Origin: Candidatus Cloacimonadota bacterium
GTDB taxonomy: Bacteria; Hydrothermota; E44-bin80
Assembly: GCA_004375785.1 (NCBI GenBank)
Contig: SOKM01000248.1
Location: 1-7,206 of the forward strand
Reading direction: 5' to 3'
DNA length: 7,206 nucleotides
Positions 1 through 5,841 of the stretch are shown here, one piece after another. Numbering within the stretch: position 1 is the first letter of the stretch; each line of letters opens with the position of its first letter. Under the pieces are notes generated by a model, which saw only the letters and a list, made by a program, of their open reading frames with translations, did no database searches and was not told the origin of the DNA. The position numbers and the translations under genes were made by a program.

Positions 1-67
1 ACAAAAATACCATATCACACACTACCCCAAATACCCCAGTATATTTTACACTAACCTTGACAGCCAT
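1..67 (-). CDS. Doubtful partial ORF running off the left edge
   Basis: An ATG at 67 on the minus strand opens a frame that stays open for 22 codons to the window edge, beginning MAVKVSVKYTGVFGVV. An in-frame TAA at 104-106 means this ATG is the only usable start. There is no Shine-Dalgarno sequence before it. A leftward promoter candidate at 160-189 would give a leader of roughly 90 nt. The alternating hydrophobic start could be the first beta-strand of a small ubiquitin-like or similar fold, but 22 residues cannot be assigned to a family, and this may be chance. Confidence 0.2.
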   Translation of the reverse strand, partial: MAVKVSVKYTGVFGVVCDMVFL

Positions 68-342
68 TGAAAAGATATGATATGAGATAGAGATGTGAAT
101 AATTTAGTAAATTTTAGAGAAAATCGCTTTTTAGGTGAGTTATGCAGATAAGCATTTTTATAATATAATAGAGAAAAAGAAAAAGTCAAGGGTTTTTCCG
201 AAAATATTTGAAAAAAACCAATCCATTTTATGATACAAATAAAACAATGCAATATAACTTCAGAGCGTCGAGGTTTAATTTTAATCAATACAACGAATCA
301 AACTAATAAACCAAAAAACTATAAAACCAATGAAGCAATTTC
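68..342. other. AT-rich intergenic region, no supported gene
   Basis: This stretch downstream of the propeller gene is AT-rich. A minus-strand frame at 46-288 has neither a ribosome binding site nor a protein-like composition. A weak imperfect stem (191-197 with 213-219, GGTTTTT/AAAAACC) around a 15-nt loop is too AT-rich to call a terminator. The only structured signal I credit is the leftward promoter candidate at 160-189. Confidence 0.5.
160..189 (-). promoter_or_regulatory. Candidate sigma70-type promoter, leftward
   Basis: On the minus strand TTGACT (189-184) is followed by TATATT (167-162, 16-bp spacer) or the overlapping TATTAT (165-160, 18-bp spacer). The -35 is the same as in the promoter at 5511-5539. 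It points away from the propeller gene toward the left edge, so it would serve a gene outside or only just inside the window. AT-rich DNA produces such matches by chance. Confidence 0.4.
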
Positions 343-2163
343 CTACCTGATGCATACAACCTTCTTGTTAGCATTAACACCTCCTATTTTACCTCTCACA
401 AAATATATCCCTGATGGAACAATTTCTCCTTTTTCATCCTTTCCATTCCATTTAATTCTATAAACTCCTGAACTCCGAAACTCATTCACTAATGTCTTTA
501 CGACCTTTCCTAATATATCATAGATTGTGAGTTTTACTCTACCCGACTTCTTCAATGAATAATGAATCTGCACTCCACCATTCGTAACAAGCGAAGGGAA
601 TATATTCAGGTTGCTGTATGAAATTATTTCTGTTTCAGAATTATCAGATATAAATGCTGAGCCCATTATCTCAAATGGTGCTGGGCTTATACACTCTGCT
701 GTATCCGATTGGGTAAAAATTGTGTATCTAATAAAACAGTCCTGTGATGAAATCGTATCAGGGATGAGCCACTGGTGTCTGCCGTTATCAGGAAGGTTAT
801 CTGCAATTGCTAACCATGGTCCATTATTCCCCGTAGTTGAGAGTTCGAGACTTACATTAGCAGGTTGAGCATCTGGAACACTACTAATCCATTCTATAAA
901 ATGGACAGAACCCGCATAGAATTTTTCGTTCCCACGAGGATTGATTGGATGAATATAGAGGGTTTCAGGAATGGAGGTTTCCTTGAAAAAACGTATATGA
1001 TTTTTTTCAGATGGCCAGGTGCCTTCCTCAGCAACAATTACTATATCGGGAAAACCATTATGGTCAGCATCACCACCTACACGAAAAGCGGCAGAGTATC
1101 CGGGTGAAGGTGTCGTGAAACTTGTATCTTCTGTCCAGGTTCCTGAACCATCACCTGTCCATATCGTTACGACTCCCGAACCGAAAGCGGCAACATCACA
1201 ATATCCATCAATATCCATATCAAAGAGTTGTGCTGCTTCGTATGGTCCTGAAGTGGGAAGCGAGCCTGAAAGACTTACCCAGTTATTCTCACTTATCCAT
1301 GACCATACCTCCACTCCTCCATCACTGTTACAAAAAGCGATTTCATCGGCTCCATCATTGTTCACATCACCAAATGTGACACCAGATAATCCAATGCTTC
1401 CGCCTGGAGGAAGATTGCCATCTCCAAGAATAAAATTACCATCACCATCTCCGATATAGACCGTTCCCCCCTGATGTCCGACTGCAAAATCAGCATTTCC
1501 ATCATTATTGACATCCCCAAAGACAATATCCATACGCGAATTTCCACCAATGAATCCGAAAGAACGATGCCATGTTCCGTCACCATTATTTAAGTAGGCA
1601 TGGACACCGTCACCGTATCCAAATGCGTTTGAAGCGATGTCAAGAAGACCATCATTGTTAATATCCGCAAAATCGGTTCCAAACATACCCCAGTCCTGTC
1701 CTTCCATTGCAAGACTGTCATCCCAGGGTTGCCAGTTCTGTCCTGTTCCATCACCAAGAGCAACTTCAACAAGCTGGTCGCCGAAATCAGTGCTTGAATA
1801 ATTATGATGCATACCATAGCCCACATCGAGAAGTCCATCTTTGTTTACATCGCCAACGGCAATGCCGCCGTAACCAAAGTTCCCATTCATATAGACACTC
1901 CAGTAACCGGTTCCATCACCAAACCATACCATAATGCCGTGCTGGTCTGTATTTATATAAGGTGAACCGTGGTCGCCAATGGAAAGGAGGTCAATATTCC
2001 CATCCCCATTAATATCTGCCATTTCCACTTCAGTTCTTCCCCCATCGAGTGTTGGAGGAGTGAGACCGTTTGAGGATTCGACATAAGAAAGTCCGGAAAG
2101 ATGTTGGGTAAAAAAAACAGAGGTAAAAATAAGAGAAAGTAAAAGAAAAAATATCTTTTTCAT
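343..2163 (-). CDS. Secreted FG-GAP/VCBS beta-propeller protein with C-terminal sorting domain
   Basis: A 606-residue exported protein. Residues 1-26 form a signal peptide (MKKIFFLLLS start, hydrophobic core). Seven calcium-loop repeats of the DxNxDGxxD type begin near residues 50, 105, 167, 217, 266, 315 and 365, each followed by a short hydrophobic strand; seven FG-GAP/VCBS units fit a seven-bladed propeller. Residues 402-500 resemble the Ig-like module with a G...F.AG..H.IEW pattern often found next to secretion tags. Residues 515-606 match the FlgD-like/Por sorting fold, with IYDILGKVVKTLV, KWNGKDEKG and SGIYFVR motifs and a terminal KKVVCIR. By family knowledge such domains direct secretion through a type IX-like system and surface attachment; the ligand is unknown. 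The start is supported by AAGGAGAA about 6 nt before the ATG. The gene lies 127 bp behind the 44-residue membrane protein gene. Family assignment is firm, biological role is not. Confidence 0.93.
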   Translation of the reverse strand: MKKIFFLLLSLIFTSVFFTQHLSGLSYVESSNGLTPPTLDGGRTEVEMADINGDGNIDLLSIGDHGSPYINTDQHGIMVWFGDGTGYWSVYMNGNFGYGGIAVGDVNKDGLLDVGYGMHHNYSSTDFGDQLVEVALGDGTGQNWQPWDDSLAMEGQDWGMFGTDFADINNDGLLDIASNAFGYGDGVHAYLNNGDGTWHRSFGFIGGNSRMDIVFGDVNNDGNADFAVGHQGGTVYIGDGDGNFILGDGNLPPGGSIGLSGVTFGDVNNDGADEIAFCNSDGGVEVWSWISENNWVSLSGSLPTSGPYEAAQLFDMDIDGYCDVAAFGSGVVTIWTGDGSGTWTEDTSFTTPSPGYSAAFRVGGDADHNGFPDIVIVAEEGTWPSEKNHIRFFKETSIPETLYIHPINPRGNEKFYAGSVHFIEWISSVPDAQPANVSLELSTTGNNGPWLAIADNLPDNGRHQWLIPDTISSQDCFIRYTIFTQSDTAECISPAPFEIMGSAFISDNSETEIISYSNLNIFPSLVTNGGVQIHYSLKKSGRVKLTIYDILGKVVKTLVNEFRSSGVYRIKWNGKDEKGEIVPSGIYFVRGKIGGVNANKKVVCIR

Positions 2164-2251
2164 CTCGTTCTCCTTTTTTGTTATGTTTAACCAGACTCTA
2201 AAGAAGTAAAGATTCTTTGTTAAGATAGATACTTACAAGCGGATACTGTAT

Positions 2252-2323
2252 TGGTAATTTCTCAAGCATCGACGATGCTGGAAGTAGTGCTCAGGTTGAA
2301 CCTGACGGTATAAGAAATTGCCA
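2252..2323. repeat. 72-bp nested palindrome (outer arms plus two hairpins)
   Basis: Outer arms at 2252-2262 and 2313-2323 (TGGTAATTTCT and AGAAATTGCCA) pair over 11 positions with one T-G wobble on the plus strand. Inside are two perfect palindromes: AGCATCG-A-CGATGCT (2265-2279) and TCAGGTT-G-AACCTGA (2291-2305). The whole could fold as a three-way junction or cruciform. The outer pairing is slightly better in plus-strand RNA (U-G) than in minus-strand RNA (A-C mismatch), although the surrounding genes are on the minus strand. It covers the stop codon of the gene at 2291-2425. I see no target-site duplication. Confidence 0.75.
2284..2308 (+). repeat. REP-like element: GTAG followed by a hairpin
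   Basis: GTAGTG at 2284-2289 is followed by the stem TCAGG/CCTGA (2291-2295 with 2301-2305) around TTGAA. The GTAGTG prefix is the same as in the element at 5553. A GTAG tetranucleotide at the foot of a hairpin is the recognised signature of bacterial REP elements processed by REP-associated tyrosine transposases. The stem and loop sequences differ from the other two copies, so membership in one family is an inference. Confidence 0.4.
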
Positions 2324-2425
2324 GATTCCAAAAATTATCAGTCCAATAAAAACAAGGAAAATGAGAATAAGAATAAAACATCCACATCCTATTCCACAGC
2401 CAATTAACCATTTTTTCTTCTTCAT
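2291..2425 (-). CDS. Small membrane protein, 44 residues, possibly truncated
   Basis: The ATG at 2425 follows AAGGA with a 6-nt spacing (minus strand), a good start signal. The product begins MKKKKWLIGCGIGCGCF, runs through a very hydrophobic segment of about 25 residues rich in I, L, F and V, and ends in QFLIPSGST before TGA. The lysine cluster predicts a cytoplasmic N-terminus with one membrane helix; the Cys-Gly pattern GCGIGCGC sits at the membrane edge. I recognise no family with a known function. The stop lies inside a palindromic element, and the same frame stays open for another 30 codons to TAG at 2198-2200 (75 residues if read through), so the protein may have been shortened by a mutation or by insertion of the palindrome. 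It lies 134 bp behind the hydrolase gene and upstream of the propeller gene on the same strand. Confidence 0.68.
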   Translation of the reverse strand: MKKKKWLIGCGIGCGCFILILIFLVFIGLIIFGIWQFLIPSGST

Positions 2426-2515
2426 ATCAATTCCTTTTTCTGTTCTCTATTATCCGTCCTACATCTTATATCCCATATTCTTTCTCTCTAACATCTGTCA
2501 TCCATACTTTGCAAT

Positions 2516-2542
2516 TTTATTGCGTTTACTGCGTTTACTGTG
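2516..2542. repeat. Short tandem repeat, three 9-bp units
   Basis: TTTATTGCG, TTTACTGCG and TTTACTGTG follow one another with one substitution per step (minus strand: CACAGTAAA, CGCAGTAAA, CGCAATAAA). It lies just behind the hydrolase stop codon. A small GCAAT/ATTGC stem (2511-2523) overlaps its left end but has no T-run, so it is not a convincing terminator. On the minus strand an AAAGGAGG ribosome-binding-like sequence lies between the stop codon and the array with no start codon in reach. Confidence 0.7.
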
Positions 2543-2559
2543 TTCTTTCCTCCTTTGAA

Positions 2560-4116
2560 TCACAATATAATGGTCACCTTGTTTATATAAAGTAGTTCCC
2601 TGTCCCGATTTTCAAGAAAGTTTCGTAACATAAATTCTATATCCTGTTCGACTTTGTCATCGTAAACCAACTTGTCGTTCACATAAATAACTACATTCTG
2701 GTTTAAGCGAACCATGTCCGCATGGATATAGATTGTAAAAGCACCAAGTTGTGAACCGTTTATATCAAATATGTTCTCGCAGAACGATGCTTCTGCTCTT
2801 GCCGATGGTTTGTCCCTCCTGAGCAACATATATTCCTCAGGTGGTGGAAAATGTCCTTTAAGTTCTATTTCCTCTCCATCTCTAAGCACGGTTATCTCTG
2901 CAGAGTCGCCACGCTTTTTCTTTGCCTTGTAGTTATTTAGTACCTGCATACTCGTTACACTATTGTTTCCAACCGTTATAACAATATCTCCTTCCTTTGC
3001 TCCAGCCAGTGCACAAAATGTACTGTCGATAACCTTTCCCATTTTGATACCTTCTCCCTTGTATGTATCATCCGGGTAAAATCCGAAGGCGACTCTATCA
3101 TCTATCAGTTCCATATTGTGGTCTCGATACCAACTTGCGACATCCCCAACTTTAACTTCATCAACCAAAAGCCACATACACCGTCCATGTCTTTTTTCTA
3201 CTGTTTCCCATTTTATTTCAGGTGGATTTAGTATTCGCGGATGTTCTTCCATAAATTGATGCATCAAAGGAATTTCTTCTTTTCCATATTCAAAACTGTG
3301 GCCTATTCCAGTATATATTCGGTATAAAAGGTTTGCCTTTGCTTCCATTGCAAGATTCATCATTGGTCGCATTTTTTTATCCGGATAGAGTGGGTCTAAA
3401 TCGGTATTGACAACCGAAAGTGGGCGATTAAAAAGATTGACAAAATAGGTCTGGATACCACCATCGATAGAACCAACACCAGGATGCCCATTGAGAGGAA
3501 GGAATACAGCAAAATTTGTTGGATGGCACATCGCAAAGAAAAAAGAACCCGAACCACCATCTGAAAATCCCGTCATATAGACCCTCTTATCATCAATGTT
3601 AAAAATGCGTTTTGTGGTGCGGATCTGTGATAGGACATTTGCAACACCAACTGAATCCCACCAGGTTGCACCCTCCTGTCCTAACGGGAAGAGCAGGATA
3701 TAATCTTCAATATCTGCTAACTTGAGAAAAGGTGATTCCTTTACGTATTCTTCAGGATTATCTATTATTTCGACTCTGCTGACACCACCGTGCAGATAGA
3801 CAAGAAGTGACGTTTTCTTAGTTGGATTGTAGGTTTCAGGGATATACCAGCAGAAAGGACGTTTTACTCCATCTGTACAGGTGCTTTCTGAGAGCACTAT
3901 CCCTTTCTTTTCCGGTTCATCAAATGTGATATTCCTGAGTAATGTAATCAATGTATCAGCAGATGGGTTTATTTTGAGAATCTCTTCAATGAAATTCTCT
4001 CTTTCTTTTCCTTCGTCCGTGTTTAAGAGTTGATTTAAATTAATCTGCAAATTTTCTGCGCTAATGAATCCTTGTAGAATGAAGATAGACCATAAAATAC
4101 ATAAGAACTTTTTCAT
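2560..4116 (-). CDS. Secreted alpha/beta-hydrolase (esterase/peptidase-like) with PDZ domain
   Basis: A 518-residue exported protein. Residues 1-20 are a signal peptide ending FISA. An alpha/beta-hydrolase domain spans about 75-300: the strand-then-oxyanion motif LLVYLHGG (104-111), the nucleophile elbow GFSDGG with Ser185, a likely catalytic acid Asp239 or Asp241 in NTDLDPLYP, and His273 in GIGHSF. This is the dienelactone hydrolase/feruloyl-esterase-like and prolyl-oligopeptidase-like layout; substrate cannot be told. Residues about 355-425 are a PDZ domain (AGAKEGDIVITVGNNSV carboxylate-binding region), and the last 90 residues form a further beta-rich module of unknown type. Hydrolase plus PDZ is known from secreted enzymes of Planctomycetes-like bacteria. 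The start has GAGGT 5 nt upstream. The gene is 31 bp behind the beta-barrel-like gene, so it is probably in the same operon. The enzyme class is solid, the exact reaction is not. Confidence 0.9.
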   Translation of the reverse strand: MKKFLCILWSIFILQGFISAENLQINLNQLLNTDEGKERENFIEEILKINPSADTLITLLRNITFDEPEKKGIVLSESTCTDGVKRPFCWYIPETYNPTKKTSLLVYLHGGVSRVEIIDNPEEYVKESPFLKLADIEDYILLFPLGQEGATWWDSVGVANVLSQIRTTKRIFNIDDKRVYMTGFSDGGSGSFFFAMCHPTNFAVFLPLNGHPGVGSIDGGIQTYFVNLFNRPLSVVNTDLDPLYPDKKMRPMMNLAMEAKANLLYRIYTGIGHSFEYGKEEIPLMHQFMEEHPRILNPPEIKWETVEKRHGRCMWLLVDEVKVGDVASWYRDHNMELIDDRVAFGFYPDDTYKGEGIKMGKVIDSTFCALAGAKEGDIVITVGNNSVTSMQVLNNYKAKKKRGDSAEITVLRDGEEIELKGHFPPPEEYMLLRRDKPSARAEASFCENIFDINGSQLGAFTIYIHADMVRLNQNVVIYVNDKLVYDDKVEQDIEFMLRNFLENRDRELLYINKVTIIL

Positions 4117-4147
4117 TTTTTACCTCATTCCTACTTTTTAATAATAG

Positions 4148-4789
4148 TTAATCCCCATTTTGAACTGCGGGTTTCTTAATTCCCAGACGGATATAAGGTC
4201 CTACATCTTGGTTGGCCATAAAAAATCCAGCATCTGTAATAATATGTTTCCAGATAGGTAAACTGTATCCCATGAAAATTCCTGCATAATCTGATTTCTC
4301 TCCAATGTTGAGAAAGATATCAATCGTTGCATAACAGTTTTGAGGGATTATTTTTGCACGGGATGAAAAAAAGAGAGGAAATTCAAAGTGACTATGATGA
4401 AAATCTTTTATATGGAACACCTGTGGAGAGATTGTAATTGTTATATCATTTTTTTGGAAAGAGAAGGATGACCATCCGGCATAAACGTAATTTTCTGGTC
4501 GGAAGATGGGAGCGTATTCAAGATATTCTCCCCCTACTGAAATACCAATTTTCTCATTTGAGAAAACACTCATTTTTATACCAGAAAAAACCATCAAATT
4601 GGCAAAGAGGGGGCAACAAGCGGTTGTAAAATTGAATCTATCCGATAGCGCATAAGAGAATGTTGGAATTGGAAATGCAATAAAGGCAAATTCTCCTTTC
4701 TGTGGTGCAAATCCATCATCACAGAAAGGGAATGCAAGAGGTTTAGAGAATGAAAATAAAGTTAAAAAATAAAAAATTATAGCTGTCAT
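4148..4789 (-). CDS. Exported beta-barrel-like envelope protein of unknown function
   Basis: A 213-residue protein. Residues 1-19 are a hydrophobic signal peptide (MTAIIFYFLTLFSFSKPLA) although it has no early basic residue. The mature part alternates short amphipathic beta-like segments with turns (for example IGISVGGEYLEY, DITITISPQVF, CYATIDIFLNIG, AGIFMGYSLP), as in small outer-membrane beta-barrels. Three cysteines are near the front (23, 58, 59). I recognise no named family. The ATG lies one base after the stop codon of the lipoprotein gene (TGA-A-ATG), with no good Shine-Dalgarno sequence, so translation is probably coupled. That coupling suggests the two products work together at the outer membrane. 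Confidence 0.78.
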   Translation of the reverse strand: MTAIIFYFLTLFSFSKPLAFPFCDDGFAPQKGEFAFIAFPIPTFSYALSDRFNFTTACCPLFANLMVFSGIKMSVFSNEKIGISVGGEYLEYAPIFRPENYVYAGWSSFSFQKNDITITISPQVFHIKDFHHSHFEFPLFFSSRAKIIPQNCYATIDIFLNIGEKSDYAGIFMGYSLPIWKHIITDAGFFMANQDVGPYIRLGIKKPAVQNGD

Positions 4790-4790
4790 T

Positions 4791-5501
4791 TCAAAATTCT
4801 AAATAGGTTCCCAATATCATTTTTGCGTTTTCATACTTAATATCAACAACATAAGGTTTATCATCCACTACTTTATAAGTTTTTATACCCTTTGGTATAT
4901 TAAAGTAAGTGAATGTTGAAAAGAAGCCAAGATTTTTAATGGGTCTCGTATTTATACCGACAGTTGAGCAAAAAACCCGTTCATTGGAGGTATATGTTTC
5001 ATAATAAGATACTGAATCCTCGAATATTAGTTCGTTCTTAATCGGTGTCCTGAAATATCCCAGAGAACCGTAAATGTTAAAGTCATCGGATGTAAAATTG
5101 AGTAGAAGAAAGAAATTTGTTGATTTGAAGTGAGTTGCGTAGAACCTGTTAATACCTATACCTGGCGAAAGGGGTTTAGAGGGGCAATAGAGATGCAGCT
5201 CTGCCAGATAGTTTTCTTCTCCCTGTGAAAGAAAAAGACTGAAAGGAAGGCTGGGTTTTATGTTCACAAAAGTACCATTCAAACCATAAAGGTTTATTGA
5301 TACGTTTTTCACATCATCAATTACACAGTAGTTATTTGCCAAATGTAAACCTATGTTAAAAAAGCCTGTATCTTTACCAACCCGTGTTTCAATGGTTGGT
5401 GGAAGGAATATCCTATTTCTTAGTTCTTTGTGCACACAGCTTGTTATGAAAAGAATTGATATAATGAATAGACTTTTTAGTATTCTTTTTTTATCTTTCA
5501 T
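4791..5501 (-). CDS. Predicted lipoprotein of unknown function
   Basis: A 236-residue protein starting at the ATG at 5501: MKDKKRILKS, a hydrophobic core, then the lipobox FITSC with Cys22 as the lipidation site. The rest is beta-rich (for example NVSINLYGLNG, FNIYGSLGYF) and resembles an outer-membrane-associated protein; no named family is recognised. The frame stays open upstream to an ATG at 5582, but the extra 27 residues would put the signal peptide inside the protein, and the promoter at 5511-5539 lies within that stretch, so I reject the longer start. It is the first gene of the minus-strand block and overlaps functionally with the coupled gene behind it. The predicted mRNA starts only about 3 nt before the ATG. 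Confidence 0.82.
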   Translation of the reverse strand: MKDKKRILKSLFIISILFITSCVHKELRNRIFLPPTIETRVGKDTGFFNIGLHLANNYCVIDDVKNVSINLYGLNGTFVNIKPSLPFSLFLSQGEENYLAELHLYCPSKPLSPGIGINRFYATHFKSTNFFLLLNFTSDDFNIYGSLGYFRTPIKNELIFEDSVSYYETYTSNERVFCSTVGINTRPIKNLGFFSTFTYFNIPKGIKTYKVVDDKPYVVDIKYENAKMILGTYLEF

Positions 5502-5510
5502 CTTTTCTAT

Positions 5511-5539
5511 TTTATACCTGAAAGCAAGACAAAAGTCAA
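5511..5539 (-). promoter_or_regulatory. Strong sigma70-type promoter giving a near-leaderless mRNA
   Basis: On the minus strand TTGACT (5539-5534) and TATAAA (5516-5511) are separated by exactly 17 bp. With standard spacing the transcript starts near 5504, only about 3 nt before the lipoprotein ATG at 5501, leaving no room for a Shine-Dalgarno sequence. It should drive the lipoprotein, beta-barrel-like and hydrolase genes, and perhaps those further on. Confidence 0.78.
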
Positions 5540-5552
5540 GAATTTTTCTATT

Positions 5553-5580
5553 GTAGTGTTGGGGCTTGTCCCCAACATCC
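5553..5580 (+). repeat. REP-like element: GTAG followed by a 7-bp hairpin
   Basis: GTAG (5553-5556) precedes the perfect stem GTTGGGG/CCCCAAC (5558-5564 with 5570-5576) around the loop CTTGT. No T-run follows on the plus strand, and on the minus strand the hairpin is followed by ACTACAAT, so it is not a terminator. It lies upstream of both divergent promoters. The form fits REP elements recognised through the GTAG foot by REP-associated tyrosine transposases; no such transposase is in the window. Confidence 0.65.
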
Positions 5581-5610
5581 AAATTTATGGTTCTCGCTTT
5601 TTGTCTTGGA

Positions 5611-5632
5611 GTAGCGAAACTTGCTCGCCCCG
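5611..5632 (+). repeat. Decayed REP-like copy
   Basis: GTAG (5611-5614) is followed by CGAAA, then the loop-like CTTGC (5620-5624) and TCGCCCCG. It shares the GTAG start and the CTTG-pyrimidine centre with the copy 58 bp to the left, in the same orientation. Only GCGA/TCGC (5614-5617 with 5625-5628) pair; the right arm TCGCCCC looks intact while the left arm seems mutated. The relation to the other copy is an inference from these shared parts. Confidence 0.45.
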
Positions 5633-5748
5633 TTATATAATTTTTTATCTCTTCTATTTTCTTTCAATCCCTGTTAATTTTTGTGTCTGTTCTTTCTCCA
5701 TTTTCTTTGTGCTCAGGTATTCTGATATTCTGGTCTCTTCTGTTTTTT

Positions 5749-5774
5749 CCCCGATGGATATTTATCCTACGGGG
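5749..5774. repeat. Interrupted palindrome CCCCG...CGGGG
   Basis: CCCCG (5749-5753) pairs with CGGGG (5770-5774), then a 2-by-2 mismatch (AT/TA), then GGAT/ATCC (5756-5759 with 5764-5767) with a 4-nt loop. The run of T lies before the stem on the plus strand, so it does not act as a terminator in either direction. It ends 21 bp before the -35 box of the ATPase promoter and could be an operator or another mobile palindrome. The minus-strand copy also contains GTAG within the stem. Confidence 0.5.
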
Positions 5775-5795
5775 TGAATCTGTGGCTGAATTTTC

Positions 5796-5823
5796 TTGAC
5801 ATAGAGAAAATTTTCAGTATAAT
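5796..5823 (+). promoter_or_regulatory. Consensus sigma70-type promoter of the ATPase gene
   Basis: TTGACA (5796-5801) and TATAAT (5818-5823) both match the consensus perfectly with a 16-bp spacer. The expected start is near 5830, giving a 47-nt leader before the ATG at 5877. Such a strong promoter suggests constitutive expression unless the palindrome just upstream binds a regulator. Confidence 0.85.
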
Positions 5824-5841
5824 TGCTTTAGTCTGAGATTT

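Noticed and set aside
57..86. Plus-strand TTGACA with TATGAG 18 bp later
   Set aside because: The -10 match is poor, and the nearest genes downstream on the plus strand are not real.
46..463. ORFs at 46-288 (minus) and 230-463 (plus)
   Set aside because: Low-complexity translations rich in F, L, I, N and T, no ribosome binding site, and the second overlaps the conserved end of the propeller gene.
1019..1459. 146-residue plus-strand ORF, and other frames at 611-868, 865-1107, 1122-1379, 1362-1586, 1590-1838 and 1707-1934
   Set aside because: They are shadows of the propeller gene, which has clear domains and a signal peptide; repetitive Asp/Gly-rich coding DNA leaves other frames open. None has a good ribosome binding site or a recognisable protein.
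2252..2323. Integron attC site
   Set aside because: It lacks paired RYYYAAC and GTTRRRY core sites at the outer ends, and no integrase or cassette array is present.
2361..2558. 65-residue plus-strand ORF
   Set aside because: It is antisense to the well-initiated 44-residue gene and made of pyrimidine-rich low-complexity sequence without a ribosome binding site.
5558..5576. Rho-independent terminator
   Set aside because: The GC stem is good but no T-run follows on either strand, and it lies between divergent promoters where no transcript needs to end.
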